A DNA stretch of 64,000 nt from Caulobacter mirabilis (lineage in GTDB: Bacteria; Pseudomonadota; Alphaproteobacteria; Caulobacterales; Caulobacteraceae): contig NZ_CP024201.1 in assembly GCF_002749615.1 (NCBI RefSeq), positions 620,001-684,000 on the forward strand. The letters are read 5' to 3'. Under the pieces are notes generated by a model. The model did no database searches and was not told the origin of the DNA. It saw only the letters and a list, made by a program, of their open reading frames with translations. Below are positions 15,804 through 26,548 of this stretch, piece after piece. How positions within the stretch are numbered: position 1 is the first letter of the stretch; the number at the start of each line of letters is the position of its first letter. The translations under genes and the position numbers were made by a program.

Positions 15804-16643
15804 TCAGGGTTTGTCGAGGCCCGAGGGCTGGCCGCCGCCGGCGTTGGCCTTGGGATCGATGCCGATCGGCATCGGCGTCTCCTTCCAGGCCCGGTCCCGC
15901 GCTTTCCGGGCGGCGGTGGCGTCGAACGCCTCGCGCTTGGCGCGGCTCATCGGGGGTTGGATGAACTCGGCGTCCTTGGCCCCCGTGCCGAGACGATCCT
16001 TGCAGCCCTCGCGCTCGCGCCGATTCAGGCCGACCGCCTCGTCGTTGGCGCAGCCCACCGACGAGCGCCGCAGGGCGTCGCGCAGATCGCCGCCCGGCTT
16101 GACCCCGAAGTCCGGCATCGGCGAGCCGCCGCCGCTTTTCCCGGGCGCGCCCGGACCGGCCGGAGCCGCCGGCTTGGCGACCGGGGCCATCGGCAGCGGC
16201 GCGATCGGCGCGGGCGGGGCGTCCTTGGCCACCTCGCGCGGCTTCACCGGCGACGGCGCGGGGGCCGGCTCGCGCGGTTCCTCCTTCTTGGGCTTGGGGG
16301 GCGCCGGGGGCGTGGGCGGCGTCTCTCGGACGGGCTCCTTCGCCGGCTCGGGCTTGGGGATCGGCGCGGGCTGCGGCTCGGGCTTCTCGGGCGTCGCGCG
16401 CGGCTGCGGCGGGATCGGGACGGTTTCGGGCGGGCTGACCGCCTTCAATTCGCGCAGTTTGGGGGGCGGAGGCGGCGGAAGCTCATAGATTTCGACGTCG
16501 AGCGGGGGCGGGATGCTCTCGTTGGCCATCTTCCGCACCGTCGGCGCGTGCAGGCCCATGAGGATCAGGACCAGGACGTGAACCGCGAGCGACGACGCCC
16601 AGATGCCGGACTTCTTGAGGCGATCGCGGCTGACGGCAGGCAA
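15804..16643 (-). CDS. TonB-like proline-rich inner-membrane protein lacking a recognisable TonB C-terminal domain
   Basis: A 279-residue protein. The start is TTG 16643, supported by GGAGG 6 nt upstream and by the basic segment that leads into the membrane anchor. One N-terminal transmembrane helix (about residues 12-32, WASSLAVHVLVLILMGL) is followed by a periplasmic Pro/Lys/Glu-rich stretch (about 45-170) with PPPPPP and EP/KP repeats, as in TonB. The remaining 100 residues contain two cysteines (GCANDE and EGCKD) and do not look like the usual TonB domain with its YP motif. It may be an energy-transducer relative or a spacer protein of the envelope. It sits convergently behind rpoC. Confidence 0.7.
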   Translation of the reverse strand: MPAVSRDRLKKSGIWASSLAVHVLVLILMGLHAPTVRKMANESIPPPLDVEIYELPPPPPPKLRELKAVSPPETVPIPPQPRATPEKPEPQPAPIPKPEPAKEPVRETPPTPPAPPKPKKEEPREPAPAPSPVKPREVAKDAPPAPIAPLPMAPVAKPAAPAGPGAPGKSGGGSPMPDFGVKPGGDLRDALRRSSVGCANDEAVGLNRREREGCKDRLGTGAKDAEFIQPPMSRAKREAFDATAARKARDRAWKETPMPIGIDPKANAGGGQPSGLDKP

Positions 16644-16785
16644 TCCGGACCTCCCCCTTCTGCGCCCAGGTCAGGTTTTCGCGCCGGGGCGGCGAAAACG
16701 TGACCAAGGTTCGTTCATCCGGGGGCTGGCGCCAATCCGGCGAGTTCCTAAATGCAGACAGGGGAAACATACCACAGGACCATCA

Positions 16786-17115
16786 ATGCCGCTTCTGCTC
16801 TGCCCGAACTGCAACACCTCCATGCAAGCCGTCGCCCGCGGGGGCGTCGAGCTCGACATGTGTCCCAGCTGCCGCGGGGTCTGGCTCGATCGCGGCGAAC
16901 TCGAGAAGATCATCGGCTCCGGCCGCGAGGAAGCCACGCACCAGAGCCAGGACCGCCAACGGTTCGAGCGCGAGGTCGACAGCTTCCGCAAGGATCCGGA
17001 CGGCTGGAAGCGCAGCCATCCCTATGACGACCGCGAGAAGCGCCACCGGTACGACGACGACTACCACTACAAGAAGCGGAAGAAGGGCTTCGACCTGTTC
17101 GACATCTTCGACTGA
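16786..17115 (+). CDS. Zinc-ribbon protein, zf-TFIIB domain
   Basis: A 109-residue protein. ATG 16786 gives MPLLLCPNCNTSM at once, so longer upstream frames are not needed. Two CxxC pairs, CPNC (6-9) and CPSC (about 26-29), followed by RGVWLDRGELEKII, form the short zf-TFIIB zinc ribbon. The C-terminal half is highly charged and rich in Asp, Lys, His and Tyr (HRYDDDYHYKKRKKGFD), ending FDLFDIFD. Homologues are small uncharacterised proteins; the function is unknown. It is divergent from the TonB-like gene and upstream of the rpsL promoter. Confidence 0.83.
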   Translation: MPLLLCPNCNTSMQAVARGGVELDMCPSCRGVWLDRGELEKIIGSGREEATHQSQDRQRFEREVDSFRKDPDGWKRSHPYDDREKRHRYDDDYHYKKRKKGFDLFDIFD

Positions 17116-17221
17116 CCCGAGTCTGTCCGGAGTCGAGGGCGAGTCGTCGCAGAGTCGTCACGCGTGGAAAGGGCGGTCGAACCCCGAACCGGGCAAGATG
17201 CGGGTAACCCTTTCCAAACCC

Positions 17222-17250
17222 TTGACCTTCCACGCCTCCGCGAGTATCTA
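17222..17250 (+). promoter_or_regulatory. Candidate promoter for rpsL-rpsG-fusA-tuf
   Basis: TTGACC (17222-17227), 17-nt spacer, TATCTA (17245-17250). Best sigma70-type match in the 347-nt gap before rpsL; it implies a leader of about 205 nt. Confidence 0.6.
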
Positions 17251-17256
17251 GCGCGC

Positions 17257-17462
17257 CTCTTTCGGGGCCGGGTTTGCGCCTGGCTCCGATGAAGCTGAAG
17301 TCCCTTCCTGGGCGATCAGGCCCGTCGGAACGCAGAAGGATCGCGTTCCGGCGAGTTTTCGCGTTCGGATGGGCCTTCGGAAATGCCTAGAAAGACACGT
17401 CAAATCGGACCCCCGAGGCGCTTCGGCCGAAAGGCACACGCCTCCACGAGCAAAAGAGATAC
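17257..17462 (+). promoter_or_regulatory. rpsL leader
   Basis: About 205 nt between the promoter candidate and the rpsL ATG with no gene. It contains GAACGC and GCGTTC (near 17330-17350), able to pair, and other short dyads. In other bacteria S7 represses this operon, but from the rpsL-rpsG intercistronic site, so a regulatory role here is only possible. Confidence 0.3.
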
Positions 17463-17834
17463 ATGCCTACAGTCAACCAGCTGATCCGCAAGCCGCGGCA
17501 AGACAAGCCGGCTCGGAACAAGGTGCCCGCCCTGAAGGGCTGCCCGCAACGTCGCGGCGTTTGCACCCGCGTGTACACGACGACCCCGAAGAAGCCGAAC
17601 TCGGCTCTGCGTAAGGTCGCCAAGGTCCGTCTGACCACCGGCATCGAAGCCGTGTGCTACATCCCCGGCGAAGGCCACAACCTGCAGGAGCACTCGGTGG
17701 TGCTCATCCGCGGCGGCCGCGTGAAGGACCTTCCGGGCGTTCGCTACCACATCCTTCGCGGCGTCCTTGACACGCAAGGCGTCAAAGACCGCAAGCAGCG
17801 CCGTTCGAAGTACGGCGCCAAGCGTCCGAAGTAA
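17463..17834 (+). CDS. rpsL: 30S ribosomal protein S12
   Basis: A 123-residue S12, standard length and start ([13 protein letters not shown]). The decoding-site loop [16 protein letters not shown] (about residues 41-56) is intact, with the streptomycin-relevant lysine in KKPNS present, and the second loop [13 protein letters not shown] (about 84-96) is also conserved. It is the first gene of the str operon; rpsG follows after 12 nt. Confidence 0.98.
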   Translation: MPTVNQLIRKPRQDKPARNKVPALKGCPQRRGVCTRVYTTTPKKPNSALRKVAKVRLTTGIEAVCYIPGEGHNLQEHSVVLIRGGRVKDLPGVRYHILRGVLDTQGVKDRKQRRSKYGAKRPK

Positions 17835-18320
<486 letters not shown>

Positions 18321-18342
18321 CCACCAGCCCAAAACCTTCAGG

Positions 18343-18372
18343 GCGCGGGCGGTTCGAAAAAACCGCCCGCGC
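18343..18372 (+). other. 12-bp hairpin between rpsG and fusA
   Basis: GCGCGGGCGGTT (18343-18354), CGAAAA loop, AACCGCCCGCGC (18361-18372). Only TT follows, so it is at best a weak terminator; it may lower fusA-tuf readthrough or be an mRNA processing site. Confidence 0.65.
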
Positions 18373-18401
18373 TTACCTTATACAGGCCGATAGGCGATCC
18401 C

Positions 18402-20480
18402 ATGCCCCGTACCCACAAGATCGAAGACTACCGTAACTTCGGAATCATGGCCCACATCGATGCGGGCAAGACGACGACGACGGAACGGATCCTCTACTAC
18501 ACCGGCAAGTCCCATAAGATCGGCGAAGTCCACGACGGCGCCGCGACCATGGACTGGATGGAGCAGGAGCAGGAACGCGGCATCACGATCACCTCGGCCG
18601 CGACGACCGCCTTCTGGAACAACAAGCGTCTGAACATCATCGACACCCCCGGGCACGTCGACTTCACCATCGAAGTCGAGCGTTCGCTGCGCGTGCTCGA
18701 CGGCGCCGTGACGGTTCTGGACGGCAACGCCGGCGTTGAGCCGCAGACGGAAACCGTCTGGCGCCAGGCCGACAAGTACCGCGTGCCGCGCATCGTGTTC
18801 GTCAACAAGATGGACAAGATCGGCGCCGACTTCGACAAGTCGGTCGAGTCGATCCGCGACCGTCTGGGCGCCAAGGCCGTGCCGATCCAGTTCCCGATCG
18901 GTTCGGAATCCAACCTGAAGGGCCTGGTCGACCTGGTCCGCATGAAGGCGGTTGTCTGGGACAACGACGGCCTCGGCGCGTCCTTCCGCGACGAAGAAAT
19001 CCCGGCTGATCTGGTCGACAAGGCCAACGAAGCCCGCAACTACCTGATCGAGAACGCCGTCGAGCTCGACGACGAGGCGATGGAAGCCTACCTGGGCGGC
19101 GAAGAGCCCTCGGAAGAGACGATCAAGAAGTGCATCCGTAAGGCCGTTCTGACCGGCGCCTTCTACCCGATCCTCTGCGGCTCGGCGTTCAAGAACAAGG
19201 GCGTCCAGACCCTGCTCGACGCCGTTGTCGACTACCTGCCGTCGCCGATCGACATTCCGCCGACGCCGGGCATCGACTTCAAGACCGAAGAGCCGGTGGT
19301 CCGCAACGCCTCGGACGACGAGCCCCTGTCGGTGCTCGCGTTCAAGATCATGGACGACCCCTTCGTCGGCTCGCTGACCTTCTGCCGGATCTACTCGGGC
19401 AAGATGGAAACGGGCATGGGCCTGCTGAACTCGACCCGCGACCGCAAGGAACGCGTCGGCCGCATGCTGCTGATGCACTCCAACAACCGCGAAGACATCA
19501 AGGAAGCCTACGCCGGCGACATCGTCGCCCTGGCCGGCCTCAAGGACACCCGCACGGGCGACACCCTGTGCGACCCGCTGAAGTCGCCGGTGATCCTGGA
19601 GCGCATGGAGTTCCCGGCCCCCGTCATCGAGATCGCCGTCGAGCCGAAGTCGAAGGCCGACCAGGAGAAGCTGGGCGTCGCCCTGGCCAAGCTGGCGTCG
19701 GAAGATCCCTCCTTCACCGTCTCGACCGACCACGAGTCGGGCCAGACGATCCTGAAGGGCATGGGTGAACTGCACCTCGACATCAAGATCGACATCCTGA
19801 AGCGCACCTACAAGGTCGAGGCCAACATCGGCGCGCCGCAGGTGGCCTACCGTGAATCGCTCGGCAAGCGCGCCGAGATTGACTACACGCACAAGAAGCA
19901 GACCGGCGGCACGGGCCAGTTCGCCCGCGTGAAGCTGGTGTTCGAGCCGGGCGAGCCCGGCACGGGCTTCGTCTTCGAAAGCGGGATCGTCGGCGGCGCG
20001 GTGCCCAAGGAATACATCCCGGGCGTCATCAAGGGCCTGGAGTCGGCCAAGGAAAACGGCCTGCTGGCCGGCTTCCCGGTGATCGACGTGAAGGCCACGC
20101 TGATCGACGGCGCCTACCACGACGTCGACTCCTCGGTGCTGGCCTTCGAAATCGCGGCCCGCGCCGCGTTCAAGGAACTGCGTGAAAAGGGCGCTCCCAA
20201 GCTGCTCGAGCCGATCATGGCCGTCGAGGTCGTGACCCCGGAAGAGTACCTGGGTTCGGTCATCGGCGACCTGAACGGTCGTCGTGGCATGATCCAGGGC
20301 CAGGACATGCGCGGCAACGCCACGGTGGTGAACGCCTTCGTGCCGCTGGCCAACATGTTCGGCTACGTGAACACCCTGCGGGGCATGTCGCAGGGCCGCG
20401 CCGCCTTCACCATGCAATACGACCACTACGATCCGGTGCCGCAACACGTCGCCGACGAAGTGATCAAGAAGTACGCCTAA
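18402..20480 (+). CDS. fusA: Elongation factor G
   Basis: A 692-residue EF-G. The GTPase domain has G1 [14 protein letters not shown] (about residues 17-30), G3 DTPGHVDF and G4 NKMDK. Domains II-V follow, with the domain [12 protein letters not shown] region and the C-terminal YDHYDPVP end. EF-G drives ribosome translocation with GTP. It is third in the rpsL-rpsG-fusA-tuf operon, 46 nt before tuf. Confidence 0.98.
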   Translation: MPRTHKIEDYRNFGIMAHIDAGKTTTTERILYYTGKSHKIGEVHDGAATMDWMEQEQERGITITSAATTAFWNNKRLNIIDTPGHVDFTIEVERSLRVLDGAVTVLDGNAGVEPQTETVWRQADKYRVPRIVFVNKMDKIGADFDKSVESIRDRLGAKAVPIQFPIGSESNLKGLVDLVRMKAVVWDNDGLGASFRDEEIPADLVDKANEARNYLIENAVELDDEAMEAYLGGEEPSEETIKKCIRKAVLTGAFYPILCGSAFKNKGVQTLLDAVVDYLPSPIDIPPTPGIDFKTEEPVVRNASDDEPLSVLAFKIMDDPFVGSLTFCRIYSGKMETGMGLLNSTRDRKERVGRMLLMHSNNREDIKEAYAGDIVALAGLKDTRTGDTLCDPLKSPVILERMEFPAPVIEIAVEPKSKADQEKLGVALAKLASEDPSFTVSTDHESGQTILKGMGELHLDIKIDILKRTYKVEANIGAPQVAYRESLGKRAEIDYTHKKQTGGTGQFARVKLVFEPGEPGTGFVFESGIVGGAVPKEYIPGVIKGLESAKENGLLAGFPVIDVKATLIDGAYHDVDSSVLAFEIAARAAFKELREKGAPKLLEPIMAVEVVTPEEYLGSVIGDLNGRRGMIQGQDMRGNATVVNAFVPLANMFGYVNTLRGMSQGRAAFTMQYDHYDPVPQHVADEVIKKYA

Positions 20481-20526
20481 TCCAACCCTAGACAGAGGAC
20501 AGGCCCGGACAGGGCTGGAGCTTGAA

Positions 20527-21717
<1,191 letters not shown>

Positions 21718-21750
21718 CCCTCGACCGTCGAAGCTTCGGCTGAAGGATCA

Positions 21751-21786
21751 GGGCCTCCGGGAGCAATCCCGGGGGCCTTTTCTTTG
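21751..21786 (+). terminator. Rho-independent terminator after tuf
   Basis: GGCCTCCGGGA (21752-21762), GCAA loop, TCCCGGGGGCC (21767-21777) with one mismatch or wobble, then TTTTCTTT. Confidence 0.85.
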
Positions 21787-21796
21787 CCCGCCCGCC

Positions 21797-21874
21797 GGGG
21801 ACATGCTCCGCGAAGCGGTGCGTGTCCCCTCGACCCGACAGACGGGGACACGCACCTTGCGGGAGCATGTCCCC
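21797..21874. repeat. Intergenic inverted repeat (family A), full copy 1
   Basis: GGGGACATGCTCCGCGAAGC at the left is answered by an imperfect reverse complement ending GCGGGAGCATGTCCCC on the right, with GTGCGTGTCCCC and GGGGACACGCAC as inner arms around a centre at about 21835. The same sequence recurs at 35167-35245 and, shortened, at 38666-38696. It lies between tuf and zwf. Confidence 0.8.
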
Positions 21875-22065
21875 GGCCAGCGTCTCGAACCACGCAAGGC
21901 GGCCCAGCGGGCGCCTTTCACCGCGTTTCGGGTTCGAACCGAGAGTTTCTTCCAGCGAGTGGAAGAAAAATCACTCCGAAGGGCATGTTCGCCGCTGACG
22001 CAGCGTCCTTCGACGGCTAAGAGAGGGCCGCTGCTCCGGAAACCGCCGTGCTTCGAAAGGCGATC

Positions 22066-23523
22066 ATGCCGACACCGTCCGCGCTCACGACCTCCGCCCT
22101 CGTCATCCTGGGGGCCTCGGGCGATCTGGCCCGGCGGATGCTGCTGCCCTCGCTCTACAACCTGGACGCCGACGGCCTGCTGCCCGCGGGGCTGAGCATC
22201 GTCGGGGTGGCGCGCAGCGACATGGACGCCGACGCCTGGCGCCAGGAGGTCCGCGAGCTGCTGCAGGCGCGCGAGCCAATCGACGAGACGGTCTGGGCCC
22301 GGTTCGCCGAGCGTCTGGACTACTGCGCCGGCGATGTGACCAAGCCCGAGGGCGCCGCCTGCCTGAAGGGGCGCGTCGACGGCCGCCGGCCGCTGGTGAT
22401 CTTCTTCTCGCTGTCGCCCAGCCTCTACACCGCCGCCTGCGCCAGCCTGAAGGCCGGCGGGGTGATCACCGACAGCACCCGCCTGGTGCTCGAGAAGCCG
22501 ATCGGCCGCGACCTTGAGACGTCGCGCTCGATCAACGCCGCCGTCGCCGCCGTGGCGGACGAGAGCAACGTCTTCCGCATCGACCACTATCTGGGCAAGG
22601 AGACGGTCCAGAACCTGATCGCGCTGCGTTTCGCCAACAGCCTGTTCGAACCGCTGTGGACCAGCCAGACCATCGACCACGTCCAGATCACCGTGGCCGA
22701 GACCCAGGCCGTCGGCGACCGCTGGCCCTACTACGACGACTACGGCGCCATCCGCGACATGCTGCAGAACCACATGCTGCAGCTGCTGTGTCTGGTGGCC
22801 ATGGAGCCGCCGTCGGATCTGGAGCCGGACGCCGTCCGCAACGAGAAGGTCAAGGTGCTGCGCTCGCTGCGCCCGTTCGACCGCGCCTCGGCCCAGCACG
22901 ACAGCGTCCGCGGCCAGTACGGGCCCGGCATGGTTGAGGGCGAAAAGGCCAGCAGCTACGAGGCCGAGGTCGGCCGGCCGTCGCAGACCGAAACCTTCGT
23001 CGCCCTGACCGCCCACGTCGACAACTGGCGCTGGGCCGGCGTGCCGTTCTTCCTGCGCACCGGCAAGCGGATGCCCGAGCGGCGCACCGAGATCGTCATC
23101 CAGTTCAAGCCGGTGCCGCACTCGATCTTCGGCGGCGCCGCCCAGGGCGACCTGGTCGCCAATCGTCTGGTCATCGAGCTGCAGCCGGACGAGGACATCT
23201 CGCTGACCGTGATGAACAAGCGGCCGGGCCTGGGGGACGTTCGACTGCAATCGATGCCGCTGTCGCTGAGCCTCAAGTCGTTGGGCGAGGACGGCGGCCG
23301 TCGCCGCATCGCCTACGAGCGGCTGCTGCTCGACGCGCTGCGCGGCGACCAGACCCTGTTCGTGCGCCGGGACGAGATCGAGGCGGCCTGGGCCTTCGTC
23401 GACGGCGTCGCGGACGCCTGGACCGAGGCCGGCATGACGCCCAAGCCCTATCCGGCCGGATCCTGGGGGCCCGCCGGCGCCTTCGCCCTGATCGAGCGTA
23501 GCGGGCGCGCCTGGAATGACTGA
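22066..23523 (+). CDS. zwf: Glucose-6-phosphate 1-dehydrogenase
   Basis: A 485-residue enzyme that oxidises glucose-6-phosphate to 6-phosphogluconolactone with NAD(P)+. ATG 22066 is chosen over the in-frame GTG at 22048 because AAAGG lies 6 nt upstream. The N-terminal dinucleotide-binding motif is LGASGDLARRMLLPSLYNL (about residues 12-30), and the active-site signature RIDHYLGKE lies at about 171-179 with the substrate-binding lysine. It overlaps pgl by 8 nt and heads the Entner-Doudoroff operon zwf-pgl-edd. Confidence 0.97.
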   Translation: MPTPSALTTSALVILGASGDLARRMLLPSLYNLDADGLLPAGLSIVGVARSDMDADAWRQEVRELLQAREPIDETVWARFAERLDYCAGDVTKPEGAACLKGRVDGRRPLVIFFSLSPSLYTAACASLKAGGVITDSTRLVLEKPIGRDLETSRSINAAVAAVADESNVFRIDHYLGKETVQNLIALRFANSLFEPLWTSQTIDHVQITVAETQAVGDRWPYYDDYGAIRDMLQNHMLQLLCLVAMEPPSDLEPDAVRNEKVKVLRSLRPFDRASAQHDSVRGQYGPGMVEGEKASSYEAEVGRPSQTETFVALTAHVDNWRWAGVPFFLRTGKRMPERRTEIVIQFKPVPHSIFGGAAQGDLVANRLVIELQPDEDISLTVMNKRPGLGDVRLQSMPLSLSLKSLGEDGGRRRIAYERLLLDALRGDQTLFVRRDEIEAAWAFVDGVADAWTEAGMTPKPYPAGSWGPAGAFALIERSGRAWND

Positions 23524-24223
23524 GTCGAGAATCTCTCCCCGCATCGAGGTCGAAGCCTACGCCGACGCCGAGGAGGCCGCCCAGGCCGCCGCCGTCGCCA
23601 TCGCCGACTGGCTGGCCGCAGGCCTGTCCGAGAACGAGCGGGCCAGCTTCGTGGCCACCGGCGGCCGTTCGCCCGGCCCGGTCTATGACCTGCTGGCCAC
23701 CCTGCCGCTGCCCTGGGAGCAGGTGGCTGTGACCCTGTCCGACGAACGCTGGGTTCCGCCCAGTTCGCCGGATTCTAACGAGAAGCTGGTCCGCGACCGG
23801 CTGCTGACCGGCGAGGCGGCCGGCGCCCGCCTGGTTCCTCTATGGTCCGACGCGGCGACGCCCGCCGATGCGGCGGATGCCGCCGAGGCGACGGTCGCCG
23901 ACCTGCTGCCGTTCGACGTCGTGCTGCTGGGCATGGGCGACGACGGCCATTTCGCCTCGCTGTTCCCGGGCAACCCGTCGCTGGACTACGGTCTCGACCC
24001 CGACAGCGGCGCGCTGGTCATTCCGGCGCCGAGGGGCGAGCCGGCCCCGCCGCAGGATCGCATCAGCCTGACCCTGCACGCCCTGACCAAGACCTATCTG
24101 ATCGTGATCCTGATCAGCGGCGAAACGAAGCGGCGGATCGTCGAGGAGCGCGACGACCTGCCCATCCATGCGTTGTTCAGGGCGGCGGGCGATACGCCCG
24201 TCCGCGTGATCTGGTCGCCCTAG
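23516..24223 (+). CDS. pgl: 6-phosphogluconolactonase
   Basis: A 235-residue DevB-type lactonase that hydrolyses 6-phosphogluconolactone to 6-phosphogluconate. Conserved parts are [13 protein letters not shown] (about residues 44-56), [20 protein letters not shown] (about 75-94) and [16 protein letters not shown] (about 136-151), which form the sugar-phosphate isomerase-like fold. The start overlaps the zwf stop (ATGACTGA), implying coupled translation; edd begins 10 nt after its stop. Confidence 0.96.
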   Translation: MTESRISPRIEVEAYADAEEAAQAAAVAIADWLAAGLSENERASFVATGGRSPGPVYDLLATLPLPWEQVAVTLSDERWVPPSSPDSNEKLVRDRLLTGEAAGARLVPLWSDAATPADAADAAEATVADLLPFDVVLLGMGDDGHFASLFPGNPSLDYGLDPDSGALVIPAPRGEPAPPQDRISLTLHALTKTYLIVILISGETKRRIVEERDDLPIHALFRAAGDTPVRVIWSP

Positions 24224-24233
24224 GAGTCAGCCG

Positions 24234-26027
24234 ATGCATCCCGTCGTCGCGGAAGTCACCGCCCGGATCGTCGAGCGCAGCCGCGAGCGCCGCTCGGCCT
24301 ACCTGGCTCAGGTCGAAGCCGCCCGCGGGGCCGAGCCCGGTCGCGCCAAGCTCAGCTGCGCCAACTGGGCCCATGCCTTCGCCGCCTCCGACCCGGCCGA
24401 CCGCCTGCGAGCGCTGGATCCCGACGCGCCGAACCTGGCCATCGTTTCGGCCTACAACGACATGCTCAGCGCCCATCAGCCGCTGGAGCGATATCCCGCC
24501 CTGATCAAGGACGCGGCGCGGGAGGTCGGGGCGACCGCCCAGTTCGCGGGCGGCGTGCCCGCCATGTGCGACGGCGTCACCCAGGGCCGTCCCGGCATGG
24601 AGCTGAGCCTGTTCAGCCGCGACGTCATCGCCATGGCCACGGGCATCGCGCTGACCCACGACGCCTTCGACGGCGGCCTGTACCTGGGCGTGTGCGACAA
24701 GATCGTGCCGGGTCTGGTCATCGGCGCCCTGGCCTTTGGCCACCTTCCGGCGATCTTCGTGCCGGCGGGACCGATGACCTCGGGCTTGCCGAACTCCGAG
24801 AAGGCGAAGGTTCGGGCCCTCTACGCCGAAGGCAAGGCGACGCGGGAGGAGCTGCTGGCGGCCGAGCAGGCCAGCTACCACGGCCCTGGCACCTGCACCT
24901 TCTACGGCACGGCCAACTCCAACCAGATGCTGATGGAGATGATGGGCCTGCACCTGCCGGGCTCGGCCTTTATCCATCCCAACACCGACCTGCGCGACGA
25001 GCTGGTCAAGGCGGCGGCGCGGCGCTGCGCGGAGATCGGGCCCCGCTCGAACGAGTGGACCCCCGCCGGCCACGTCGTCGACGAGAAGGCCATGGTCAAC
25101 GGCCTGGTCGGGCTGATGGCCACCGGCGGCTCGACCAACCACGTCCTGCATCTGGTCGCCGTGGCCCACGCCGCGGGCGTGGTCCTGACGATGGAGGACT
25201 TCGACGACCTGTCGAAGGTCACGCCGCTGCTGGCGCGGGTCTATCCGAACGGCAGCGCCGACGTGAACCAGTTCCACGCCGCCGGGGGCATGGCCTTCGT
25301 GATCCGCGAGCTGCTTAAGGCCGGACTGGTCCACGACGACGTGCTGACCATCGCCGGCAAGGGGCTGCATCTCTACGCGCGTGAGCCCTACCTGGACGAT
25401 GGGCGGGTGGCCTGGCGCGAGGGGGCGTCCGAGAGCCTCGACCGCGAGATTCTGCGCCCCTGCGATGACCCGTTCGAGGCCGAGGGCGGTATCCGTCTGC
25501 TGGTGGGCGGTCTGGGCCGGGCGGTGATCAAGACCTCGGCCGTGAAGCCGGAGAACCGGCGGATCTCGGCGCCGGCGGCGGTGTTCGAGAGCCAGGCCGA
25601 CTTCCTGGCGGCGTTCAAGCGGGGCGAGCTGGATCGGGACGTCGTGGCGGTGGTCCGCTTCCAAGGACCCCGCGCCAACGGCATGCCGGAGCTGCACGGC
25701 CTGACCCCGGCGATGACGGTGCTGCAGGATCGCGGACACAAGGTGGCGCTGGTCACCGACGGGCGGATGTCCGGCGCTTCCGGCAAGGTTCCGGCGGCGA
25801 TCCATGTGACGCCGGAAGCCTCTGCCGGCGGGCCGTTGGCCCGCGTCCAGAGCGGAGACCGGATCACGCTGGACGCCGAGGCCGGCGTCCTGGCGATCGA
25901 GGCGGAGCTCGCGGGCCGCGAGTCGGCGACGGCGCCGGCCGAGGAGGGCGGCTACGGCCGTGAACTGTTCGGAGTCTTCCGGCGGGCCGTGGGCGCCGCG
26001 GACGCAGGCGCCTCCTCCCTGTACTGA
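24234..26027 (+). CDS. edd: Phosphogluconate dehydratase
   Basis: A 597-residue member of the IlvD/Edd family that dehydrates 6-phosphogluconate to KDPG using a [4Fe-4S] cluster. Visible signatures are [20 protein letters not shown] (about residues 105-124), [20 protein letters not shown] (about 219-238) with a cluster cysteine, and [20 protein letters not shown] (about 509-528) near the C-terminus. It is the last gene of zwf-pgl-edd; KDPG aldolase (eda) and glucokinase are not in this window. Confidence 0.97.
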   Translation: MHPVVAEVTARIVERSRERRSAYLAQVEAARGAEPGRAKLSCANWAHAFAASDPADRLRALDPDAPNLAIVSAYNDMLSAHQPLERYPALIKDAAREVGATAQFAGGVPAMCDGVTQGRPGMELSLFSRDVIAMATGIALTHDAFDGGLYLGVCDKIVPGLVIGALAFGHLPAIFVPAGPMTSGLPNSEKAKVRALYAEGKATREELLAAEQASYHGPGTCTFYGTANSNQMLMEMMGLHLPGSAFIHPNTDLRDELVKAAARRCAEIGPRSNEWTPAGHVVDEKAMVNGLVGLMATGGSTNHVLHLVAVAHAAGVVLTMEDFDDLSKVTPLLARVYPNGSADVNQFHAAGGMAFVIRELLKAGLVHDDVLTIAGKGLHLYAREPYLDDGRVAWREGASESLDREILRPCDDPFEAEGGIRLLVGGLGRAVIKTSAVKPENRRISAPAAVFESQADFLAAFKRGELDRDVVAVVRFQGPRANGMPELHGLTPAMTVLQDRGHKVALVTDGRMSGASGKVPAAIHVTPEASAGGPLARVQSGDRITLDAEAGVLAIEAELAGRESATAPAEEGGYGRELFGVFRRAVGAADAGASSLY

Positions 26028-26548
26028 TCCGTACCGACGCCGGCGAGGCCTGCGGCGAACCGTCACGGTCGTCCGGCGGCAAGGTCGTGCGCAAACTCCT
26101 GAGCGTCCTGGCGCTCCGGACCCCGGACGCCTGCGCTGAAGGCGTACGCGCGCAATTCTATTCCCCAATTTCTGGACGGAACCGTCCTCGACCGGTTGAC
26201 GCGGCGGGAAATCATACCGCATCATCGAAACAGGTTGCTGACTGGGTTTCGCTTCGCCGTGCCTGGAGTGCGGCGGTCGCGGTCCGGCGGCGCAACGAGC
26301 CTGTGAGGGGGTGGGTTGGCGTGTTCCGCGATCATCTTCGCCATAGCGGAAACGCGAAGAAATCCCGCTCGCAGCGACAATTCACGTCACATTTCTCAAC
26401 ATTGTCATTCCTCGCCGACATGCGAGCGAGGTCCGGGGCGCATCGGGCCCCCGCAACAGCGGGAGGTCCGTAGGCGTATGTGAAGCGCCGTAACCATCCT
26501 TCGAAGAAAATGGATGGAACGGCAGAGGAACCAACAGGGAGGGAGTAA
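26028..26548. other. 520-nt intergenic region upstream of the TonB receptor
   Basis: No credible gene: the open frames here have skewed composition and no ribosome binding site. TTGACG at 26196-26201 could be a -35, but there is no good -10 at the proper distance. GACAAT (26376-26381) and ATTGTC (26401-26406) form a spaced inverted repeat in an AT-richer patch. This is probably the control region of the downstream receptor. Confidence 0.4.

Noticed and set aside
26087..26473. 128-codon plus-strand frame between edd and the TonB receptor
   Set aside because: Skewed Arg-rich composition, no ribosome binding site and no family features; it looks like non-coding upstream DNA.
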